From positions 2,029,501 to 2,093,500 of the forward strand of contig NZ_CP047023.1 of NCBI RefSeq assembly GCF_009796765.1: 64,000 bases of DNA. The letters run 5' to 3'. Position 1 is the stretch's first letter, and each line of letters begins with the position of its first letter. Shown here piece after piece: positions 57,167-64,000 of the stretch. The notes below the pieces were generated by a model, which saw only the letters and a program-made list of their open reading frames with translations, made no database searches and had not been told where the DNA came from. The translations under genes and the position numbers were made by a program. The stretch is from Paraglaciecola sp. L3A3. GTDB lineage: Bacteria; Pseudomonadota; Gammaproteobacteria; Enterobacterales; Alteromonadaceae.

Positions 57167-58636
57167 ATGTTAGATAAGAAATATAACTCTACCTATACTA
57201 TAGCTGTTGATCAGTTGGTTAAATCTGTGAGCAGCAAAAGTAGGGGAAAGCTATCTTTAATGCAGCAGGCAGAAGAGTATTTTAATAATGTCCCAATAGA
57301 TGCACTGAAATTAGCCGAATTATCAAATCAAATAATTGAATTAAAAGAAGAAATAGATAATACGCCGTTATTTAAATTTAAACCTAAAGTTAAATTAATT
57401 GAACTCGAAACGTTAGAAACCGAATTAGCAGAAGAACAAGCGGCTCAAGAAAAAAGACGTGTTAGCAGACTAAATGATGCCATTAATGTATGCCTAAAAA
57501 TATTATATTTAACTGAGGGAAGTAATCATCAAGAAACTCAGTTAAAAAGTGCTAAGTTCTTAGCGACTATGTTACTTTTCTCTCCTGGAGAGGGAAAAGC
57601 ATTAGCTGAATTACATCAACGACTCAAACCTGCATATAAAGCGGTTTTAAGTTTAAGATTATTAGATAAATTAATCTCTAATGGTGGGTTAAAAAATAAT
57701 TACATTTTAACTCACTTCGAGGAGCATAATCGTTTTTCATCAGAGAAGCCCAATCAAATAGGCTATACCCAAGCTGTGCTTTTACCTGTTATGTTAGCTG
57801 CCATTTTTCAAGATGTTGGTTGGCATCATCCAGATGTAACCGTCATATTGGATGGCGAAGAGGGCGAAAAAGATCGATTTCGTTTACTAGATAAAAATGA
57901 GAAAGCTCAAGTCGCTGCACTTAATCATCAATATACCATTGAATATTTGGAAAAAGGCTTAGGTTGTCAGCAAGGTATAGAAAGCATAGGGCAACAAAAA
58001 GCATTATTTGCTGAAGCCGAATCACAAAGGTTGAGTTTCCAATCTACTCTGATGACAGATGCTAGTGCAATAAAATTTGGTATAAGTGAAGTTATTAAAA
58101 TTCCTCAAATTTATGCTTCTATTGTCTTTTCAACAAAACGTGATTTCTCTAAAAGTACCTTACCTATGGCATCGTTATTAATTTCACAGCTTGCTAACAA
58201 TAATAAGCTTAGCCTTCAAGTCGTGGATGCTTTTATCAGTATTGTTGGTAGATTTCCTTTGGGCTATGGGATTATTTATATTCCAAAAAATACCAAAGGT
58301 ATTGAATTAAATTGTTATGAATACGCCATAGTGACTGGGTTAAATCCCCTCAAGATTGATGAGCCGAGTTGTCGCTTAGTGAGTAGAAATTTAATGTTTG
58401 CTGATTATGGAAAAAATGAAGTTATCGAAAAATCACGTAATACTCACTTCGAAATCGCTCGGAAAAAACTCGATAGGATTGATCCCAACCGATTACTGAA
58501 AATACGTCAATCTTTAACTTATAAGTTTGATCCAAAAAATGCAGATGATTTGATTCCTGCTTATTGGGAAGCGTTTAATTACTTTTTTGTGGAAGGTTAT
58601 CAAAACCTTTGGAATCATGCTGGGCAAGAAGATTAG
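57167..58636 (+). CDS. degenerate HD-GYP-like protein of unknown function
   Basis: The 489-residue protein has no membrane segment or signal peptide. Residues about 60-110 are a charged coiled coil. From about 205 the pattern follows HD-GYP phosphodiesterases: LAAIFQDVGWHHPD where active enzymes have LLHDIGK...PD, then LNHQYTIEYL in the place of HPEIGAEIL. KIPQIYASIVFSTKRDFSKSTLPMASL occupies the place of VADVYDALTSDRPYRKALSPEEAL, and VVDAFISIVGRFPLGYGIIYI that of the family's closing segment. The HD pair is Q215-D216 and no GYP motif is present, so c-di-GMP hydrolysis is unlikely. This is my reading by eye. The gene stands alone. Confidence 0.6.
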   Translation: MLDKKYNSTYTIAVDQLVKSVSSKSRGKLSLMQQAEEYFNNVPIDALKLAELSNQIIELKEEIDNTPLFKFKPKVKLIELETLETELAEEQAAQEKRRVSRLNDAINVCLKILYLTEGSNHQETQLKSAKFLATMLLFSPGEGKALAELHQRLKPAYKAVLSLRLLDKLISNGGLKNNYILTHFEEHNRFSSEKPNQIGYTQAVLLPVMLAAIFQDVGWHHPDVTVILDGEEGEKDRFRLLDKNEKAQVAALNHQYTIEYLEKGLGCQQGIESIGQQKALFAEAESQRLSFQSTLMTDASAIKFGISEVIKIPQIYASIVFSTKRDFSKSTLPMASLLISQLANNNKLSLQVVDAFISIVGRFPLGYGIIYIPKNTKGIELNCYEYAIVTGLNPLKIDEPSCRLVSRNLMFADYGKNEVIEKSRNTHFEIARKKLDRIDPNRLLKIRQSLTYKFDPKNADDLIPAYWEAFNYFFVEGYQNLWNHAGQED

Positions 58637-58680
58637 AGCTTTAGAGCAGACTTAAGCTGCACTCGGATTGTTGACATTTG

Positions 58681-58716
58681 CAATAATAATGGCACCAATT
58701 AGTGCCATTATTATTG
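58681..58716. terminator. long perfect hairpin between convergent genes
   Basis: A perfect 15-bp stem (58681-58695 with 58702-58716) has a 6-nt loop. The outer part is AT-rich (caataataat), giving a T-rich end in both directions. It lies midway between the stop codons at 58636 and 58730 and likely terminates both genes, though a pure T-run is missing. Confidence 0.65.
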
Positions 58717-58729
58717 ATGATATAGGCTG

Positions 58730-60886
58730 TTATTTAGCTGCTAATCCCATGTTATATAATGTAAAGCCAAAGATATCTGCGTATTGTTCAATGGTTTTAC
58801 TGATAGGAGTGCCAGCACCATGACCTGCATTAGTCTCAATCCGAATTAAGGTGGGGTTAGGACCAGTGTGTTTTTGTTGTAAATGGGCGGCAAACTTAAA
58901 TGAATGAGCAGGAACCACTCGATCGTCATGGTCACCGGTAGTGATGAGTGTGGCAGGGTAGTTTACGCCAGATTTCACATTGTGTACGGGTGAATAACCT
59001 AGTAAATATTCAAACATTTCTTTGCTTTGTTCGGCTGTTCCATAATCATAAGCCCAGCCTGCGCCTGCTGTGAATGTATGATATCTAAGCATGTCTAATA
59101 CGCCTACTGCGGGTAAAGCCACTTTAAATAGTTCAGGTCGCTGTAACATCACTGCACCCACTAACAAACCACCGTTAGAGCCGCCTCGGATGGCAAGGTA
59201 ATCGCTTGAGGTATATTGTTCTTTAATTAAATATTCCGCGGCGGCAATAAAGTCATCAAATACATTTTGTTTGTTTTGAGTTATTCCTGCTTTATGCCAT
59301 TGTTTACCATATTCACCACCCCCTCGTAAATTAGCCACTGCGTAGATACCGCCTTGTTCTAACCATACGGCATTAACTGCACTAAAGCTTGGCTGAAGGC
59401 TAATGTTAAATCCTCCATAGCCATACAAAATAGTGGGATTTTTACCATTTAATTGTATGCCCTTTTTGAAGGTTAAAATCATTGGGATTTTAGTACCGTC
59501 TTTTGATGGGTAAAATATTTGTTTAGATGTATAACCGTCAGCATCGAAATCGACCTTGGGTTTACGATATAATTTTGACTCTCCGCTATCCGCAATAAGG
59601 CTATAAATAGTGTTAGGCGTTTTGTAATTGGTAAAACTAAAATACAGTTCTCTTTGCCCAGCTTTACCACTAAAACCACTGGCTTTGCCCACATCAGGTA
59701 AGCTTATCTCCCTGATTATTTTGCCTGTTTTATCTAATTGTTTTACTTGAGATACTGCGTCCACCATATATTGCGCAAATATATAACCACCACCAGTCAC
59801 GGCGTCTAAAACCTTATCAGTTTCAGGTATTAGGTCTTGCCAATAGTTTGGGGTAGGCATGTTAGCATCGACTTGAATGACTCTTTTATTTGGGGCATCT
59901 AGATTGGTTTCTAATAATAAACGAGTGCCTTCATTATCGAGGAAATACGTATCCGAATTAACATTATCTAAAACTGTGATCAAAGGGTTATCAGCTTTAG
60001 ATAAGTCTTTTATATATAATTTATTGCCAGAGGTTGAATTAGCCGCACTAATTATTAGATATCGGTTATCCTCTGAAACCTGAGCTCCCACATAACGATT
60101 TTTTTCATTTTCGGTCCCGCCGAATATCAGTTTGTCATCAGTCTGAGTACTGCCTATAGTGTGAAAATATATTTTATGTTGCTCGGTTTTTGCAGAAAGT
60201 TCACTGCCTTCGGGCTTGTCATAACTGGAGTAATAGAAACCTTGATTGCCTAGCCAAGCAATATCAGAAAATTTTATATTAACTAATCGACTTGTGACTT
60301 CTTGTTGCGTATCAGTATTAATTGTCACTGCTGTGCGCCAATCGCTGCCACCTTCTGAGATCAGATAAGTCATTAATAAACCATTTTCTGAAAAATAAGT
60401 GCCGTCTAATGAGCTGCTGCCATCGTCACTTAATGTATTGGGATCAAGAAATAATTCGGGGCTTTCATCTTCTTTTTGACGATATAAAACAGCTTGGTTT
60501 TGTAATCCATCATTTTTATAAAAATAGGTATAATTACCTTCTTGAAAGGGGGCTGAAATTCTTTCGTAATCTAACAATTGTGCGAGTCGGTTTTTTATTT
60601 TTTCTCGAAAAGGAATTTTGTCAAGATAATCAAATGTCACCTTATTTTGTGCTGACACCCATTCTGCCGTTTCTGGGCTTAAATCATTTTCTAACCAACG
60701 ATATGGATCACTAATTTCTGTGCCAAAATAGTTATTAATCACTTGCTGTTGTTGACTTTTTGGATACTGTATTTTCATATTTTTATTAGCTATTTTGTTG
60801 ACTGAATCGGATGGGGTGAAATATTTTTCAGAAGCACAATGACTCAGACAGAGTAGTAAACTGAAAGCGAGTAATGGTATTTTCAT
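58730..60886 (-). CDS. prolyl oligopeptidase (S9A) lipoprotein
   Basis: The 718-residue serine peptidase cleaves after proline in short peptides. The signal peptide ends in a lipobox-like LSHC17, so it is probably membrane-anchored in the periplasm or outer membrane. The seven-bladed propeller covers about residues 100-450. The alpha/beta-hydrolase domain has Ser570 in GGSNGGLLVG, the Asp motif GDHDDRVVPAHS and the His motif NAGHGAG. The GGSNGG signature and length match marine S9A peptidases. It stands alone. Confidence 0.94.
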   Translation of the reverse strand: MKIPLLAFSLLLCLSHCASEKYFTPSDSVNKIANKNMKIQYPKSQQQQVINNYFGTEISDPYRWLENDLSPETAEWVSAQNKVTFDYLDKIPFREKIKNRLAQLLDYERISAPFQEGNYTYFYKNDGLQNQAVLYRQKEDESPELFLDPNTLSDDGSSSLDGTYFSENGLLMTYLISEGGSDWRTAVTINTDTQQEVTSRLVNIKFSDIAWLGNQGFYYSSYDKPEGSELSAKTEQHKIYFHTIGSTQTDDKLIFGGTENEKNRYVGAQVSEDNRYLIISAANSTSGNKLYIKDLSKADNPLITVLDNVNSDTYFLDNEGTRLLLETNLDAPNKRVIQVDANMPTPNYWQDLIPETDKVLDAVTGGGYIFAQYMVDAVSQVKQLDKTGKIIREISLPDVGKASGFSGKAGQRELYFSFTNYKTPNTIYSLIADSGESKLYRKPKVDFDADGYTSKQIFYPSKDGTKIPMILTFKKGIQLNGKNPTILYGYGGFNISLQPSFSAVNAVWLEQGGIYAVANLRGGGEYGKQWHKAGITQNKQNVFDDFIAAAEYLIKEQYTSSDYLAIRGGSNGGLLVGAVMLQRPELFKVALPAVGVLDMLRYHTFTAGAGWAYDYGTAEQSKEMFEYLLGYSPVHNVKSGVNYPATLITTGDHDDRVVPAHSFKFAAHLQQKHTGPNPTLIRIETNAGHGAGTPISKTIEQYADIFGFTLYNMGLAAK

Positions 60887-61117
60887 AACTTCCCGTGAAA
60901 ATATAATTTAGGTGTAATTTTAAAACCCATAGTTAAGGTTGAAAAAACATTGTATCCCTAAGGTAGCAGTATGAAAATACATGTTAACTTGAATGGATAT
61001 ATTTTATGACTTTAAATATCGGTCAAATGATAGCGGACACTGGATGCAGTATGTAGTCAAGAATCTCCTTCTTCTTGCTCTATTTCTATAAAACATTATT
61101 AAGGACAATTCAAAATA

Positions 61118-61924
61118 ATGGCCGAATCACTTAAAACTTATTATGGCATGGAAGTCCCTATAAAAATTGCCTATATGATCCAAACTGTATATGGAATACG
61201 CGCATTTATTCAGAAGTATCTAGAACAATCATTAGTACAATTCACAGAATGGGCAAAGGATGCTAATTATCATGTTCGTAGGCTTGTGTCAGAAGGCACT
61301 TGTACTCGTTTGCCGTAGGCATCTCGTTTACCTGTGTTTATTAGAGATCCTTCTCCTGTGATTACATTATTAGAGTTACTTAAAGATGATCCTGAATTGT
61401 ATGTCAGGCGCTCAGTGGTTAATAATCTAAATGATCTAGGTAAAGATCATCCGCAGTTAATTGCCGAACTTGCGACTAACTGGCTAAAAGGTGCAGATAC
61501 CAATAGGCAGTGGGTGGTTAAACATGCTTTACGTAGTGCAATTAAACGTGGTGATAAAGGAGCGCTAACTGCTCTTGGTTAGGGTCAAAAACCTAAGGTT
61601 AATCTTAAGGGGATTTGCATAACGCCAGAAAAGCAAAAGTAGGAGAAAGTATTAATATTTCCTTTGAAATAGAAAAAAAGGCGGCTGGAGTCGCGGCTTT
61701 AATGGTGGTTTTTAAGGTGCATTTTGTTAAAGCGAATGGTAGTGCAAATCCTAAAGTATTTAAGCTCAAAGCAATTGAACTAGCCGCGAACCAAACACAA
61801 TGTTTTCAGTAAAAAAGTGTCTTTGAAACCCATGACCACTCGTACTCTATAGTGTGGAACTCACAAAGTAGAAGTTGTGATAAATGGCCATGTCATGCCT
61901 TTGGGTTGTTTTGAATTGTTATAA
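61118..61924 (+). pseudogene. decayed DNA alkylation repair (HEAT-repeat) gene
   Basis: Fragments of one ancestral gene can be read in order. The first 25 codons (MAESLKTYYGMEVPIKIA...) are joined directly to a late HEAT segment ending HVRRLVSEGTCTRLP, so much of the middle is deleted. A TAG (61316-61318) then interrupts what should be LPWASRLP. The frame continues VITLLELLKDDPELYVRRSVVNNLNDLGKDHP to a second TAG (61580-61582) after GALTALG. A third piece (KVGESINISFEIEKKAAG...HFVKANGSANPKVFKLK) reaches a TAA at 61810. A shifted frame gives CGTHKVEVVINGHVMPLGCFELL to the stop at 61922-61924. The pieces resemble AlkD/YhaZ-like DNA alkylation repair proteins with their C-terminal beta domain. 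Confidence 0.85.
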
Positions 61925-62177
61925 GATCCAGTCATTTCAAGGTGTTTGACTAAAAAGTGTCGAAAACTCCCGCTGCGTATTTAACCCTTTTTTGTCATAG
62001 TGATAATCAATTTTTTTAATATTGTTGAGGGCTCTGACCTCAGTCTACAATATTTATTCAATAGTTCATGGTTAATTTTGTGAATGTAAATTTTTTGTTG
62101 TTGCGTATGGTTTTAATGATATTGTGTGTTATTTTTGTTTTTATTTGTTCAATCTTTACCTGAAGTGACAATTAATT
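61925..62177 (+). promoter_or_regulatory. leader and probable promoter region of the sulfatase gene
   Basis: This AT-rich 253-bp stretch separates the pseudogene from the sulfatase. The part from 62090 is especially T-rich. No clear -10/-35 pair stands out, and no known operator was recognised. Confidence 0.3.
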
Positions 62178-64000
62178 ATGAAAAGAATATTTTATATCTC
62201 TGTTTCTCTGCTGTTGTGCCTTTTTAGTGCGCTGTCTTATGGGAAAAAGCCAAATGTATTATTGATCATGGCTGACGATCTTGGTTTTGAAACTGTACAA
62301 AGTTATGGTGGGCGTAGTTACAAAACCCCTAATATGACACGTTTAGCTAAAGAAGGTGTGCAGTTTAATCAAGCCTATGCCACTCCTTTATGTTCACCAA
62401 CTCGCGTGCAGTTGATGACAGGTAAATATAATTTTCGTACTTGGTTAGGTTTTGGCTTATTCGATCCTACAGAAAAAACCTTTGGCCACTATATGCAAGA
62501 AGCTGGCTATAACACAGCTATAGCCGGTAAGTGGCAATTACAAAGTTATGATCCTGTTGGTTTTCCTGGTGCCGGATCTCGTCGAGGTAAGGGCATGAAA
62601 GTCGAAAATGCTGGATTTGATGAATACAGCTTATGGCATACAGCTCACACAGAAGATAAAGGTTCACGTTACCCCGATCCTTTAATTAATCAAAATGGTC
62701 AATTTCTTAAACAAACTGCAGGTAAATACGGTCCTGACATTTGGCTAGAGTTTTTATCTGATTTTATGACTCGAAAAAAAGATGATGAAAAACCATTTTT
62801 TGCTTATTACGCCATGTCATTGCCTCATTCACCTTTTAACCCTACCCCAGATAGTGAAGAATGGTCTGAGAGAAGCAAACACTTTGATGAGAGTGACAAG
62901 TACTTTGCTGATATGGTGGAATATGCCGATAAAGTGTTAGGTAAGTTAATTGATAAGGTTAATCAATTAGGTATTCGTGAAGAAACTATTATTATTTTTT
63001 ATAGTGATAATGGTACTCAGTGGAATATTTTGTCTGACTTAAATGGCCAAATAGTTCAAGGTGGTAAAGCATTAATGACAGATTTAGGCACTAGGGTACC
63101 TATGTATGTCAGTTGGAAAGGCAAAACCCCCGAAGGCCAAATCAATAACGACTTAATCGAATCCACTGATTTTTTACCGACATTACTTGATATCGCAGGT
63201 GAGCCCGAAGTCGCTAAACAGCAAAAAATGGATGGTATGAGTTTTTTACCGCAGATAAAGGGTGAAAAAGGAGTGCCCCGTGATTGGGTATATGTACATC
63301 ACGATCCACGCCCTGGTAAAGCCAAAGACCGATTCTATTTACAACGTTTTGCCCGCGATAAAGATTATAAATTGTATCAAGACGGTCGCATGTATCAACC
63401 CGCCAAAGACTTGTATGAAGAACGTGTAATCATGCCTGAAGACGATACTCGTAAAACTAAAAAAGTACGCAAAGCATTACAATTTGTGCTGGATTCAATG
63501 AAAACTTATGAGATTTACGATCCTAAAACCATGCCCAGAGAAGCTAAACGATTTGAGTTTCTGAAACATTATATGTTCGAAGATTTTACTGGCTGTGTGG
63601 TGATGGAAGCAGAAAGTGTTGGTTTTGATTTGGATGAATCTTGGATTATACAAAATTTAATTCCAGGATTTACAGGGGCAGGGTATTTGCGTTCGTTACG
63701 TGAGCAAACTGATAAACCTGAAAAAGGTATTATCTCTTTTAATATGAATATTTCATCGGCAGGCCAATGGTTTGTTGATGTGCGTCATCGTCATGATAAT
63801 GCTGATTTGAATAAACAGAATAGTTTTTGGATGAAGATAGGTTCTGGTCCATGGGAAATCTACAGCTCGGCTAACAATACAAAGTCCACGGGGTGGGAAT
63901 TTGCTATCAGTCAAGATCAGTCCACTATTATTAGTACTCAGTTTGTAGCAGGTGCCAATCGAGTTCAAATAGCACCTTTGTCTGATAACTTCAAATTAGA
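62178..64000 (+). CDS. sulfatase with C-terminal carbohydrate-binding-like domain (incomplete)
   Basis: The frame is open from the ATG at 62178 to the window end (607 codons, no stop). A signal peptide (about residues 1-22) precedes the sulfatase core: KPNVLLIMADDLG metal ligands, the formylglycine motif C72-S-P-T-R, GYNTAIAGKWQL and the metal loop YSDNGTQ. An anaerobic-type or FGE maturase would convert Cys72. The usual GKWH active-site His is Gln120 here. From about residue 470 an added domain begins (CVVMEAESVGF...PGFTGAGYLRS) that recalls CBM6/CBM35 beta-sandwiches. It probably desulfates an algal polysaccharide or glycoside outside the cytoplasm. The substrate is unknown. Confidence 0.88.
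   Translation, partial: MKRIFYISVSLLLCLFSALSYGKKPNVLLIMADDLGFETVQSYGGRSYKTPNMTRLAKEGVQFNQAYATPLCSPTRVQLMTGKYNFRTWLGFGLFDPTEKTFGHYMQEAGYNTAIAGKWQLQSYDPVGFPGAGSRRGKGMKVENAGFDEYSLWHTAHTEDKGSRYPDPLINQNGQFLKQTAGKYGPDIWLEFLSDFMTRKKDDEKPFFAYYAMSLPHSPFNPTPDSEEWSERSKHFDESDKYFADMVEYADKVLGKLIDKVNQLGIREETIIIFYSDNGTQWNILSDLNGQIVQGGKALMTDLGTRVPMYVSWKGKTPEGQINNDLIESTDFLPTLLDIAGEPEVAKQQKMDGMSFLPQIKGEKGVPRDWVYVHHDPRPGKAKDRFYLQRFARDKDYKLYQDGRMYQPAKDLYEERVIMPEDDTRKTKKVRKALQFVLDSMKTYEIYDPKTMPREAKRFEFLKHYMFEDFTGCVVMEAESVGFDLDESWIIQNLIPGFTGAGYLRSLREQTDKPEKGIISFNMNISSAGQWFVDVRHRHDNADLNKQNSFWMKIGSGPWEIYSSANNTKSTGWEFAISQDQSTIISTQFVAGANRVQIAPLSDNFKL

Overview
The window looks like the chromosome of a marine gammaproteobacterium of the order Alteromonadales, probably near Glaciecola/Paraglaciecola. 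The evidence is an AT-rich sequence, gammaproteobacterial housekeeping gene order (lipA to leuS; rlmE-ftsH-folP-glmM-tpiA-secG-tRNA-Leu; truA-accD-folC-dedD-cvpA-purF), a GlrK/GlrG/GlrR system, and polysaccharide-related genes (a GH26-like lipoprotein and a sulfatase). The genus is inferred from general resemblance, not from a search.

Layout. 1-3470: a CMD/AhpD-like gene diverges from a TetR regulator across a duplicated operator, followed by a GH26-like lipoprotein. 3471-17383, all on the minus strand: lipoate synthesis (lipA, lipB, ybeD), cell-wall genes (dacA, rlpA, mltB, rodA, mrdA), rlmH, rsfS, nadD, holA, lptE, leuS. 17665-27392: a Lon-like protease, a SlyD-like FKBP, yhbY, rlmE, ftsH, folP, glmM, tpiA, secG and tRNA-Leu(GAG).

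27393-32486 is the accessory region. The usual continuation after this tRNA (rimP-nusA-infB) is absent. Instead there is a non-coding block of small hairpins whose stems differ but which share a CATCCATG-like core. Next come single genes or gene pairs: a two-TM protein resembling putative abortive-infection proteins, a HigBA toxin-antitoxin pair, a universal stress protein and a small membrane protein. At least four diverged, same-orientation copies of a 200-300 bp repeat separate them. This is the most unusual part of the window.

32487-58636: rlmD, fdxA, an FAD oxidoreductase, rlmF, a sugar acetyltransferase, aroF-tyrA, a double-receiver response regulator with a dead first receiver, yciH, a Fur-box-controlled ferric iron ABC transporter, TerB-like and EF-hand proteins, glrK-glrG-glrR, the truA-to-purF cluster, a Yip1-type protein, and a 489-aa protein that reads as a degenerate HD-GYP domain. 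58730-64000: a prolyl oligopeptidase lipoprotein, a decayed DNA-alkylation-repair gene, and a sulfatase with an extra C-terminal domain that runs off the window.

No IS element, prophage, CRISPR array or rRNA gene was seen.
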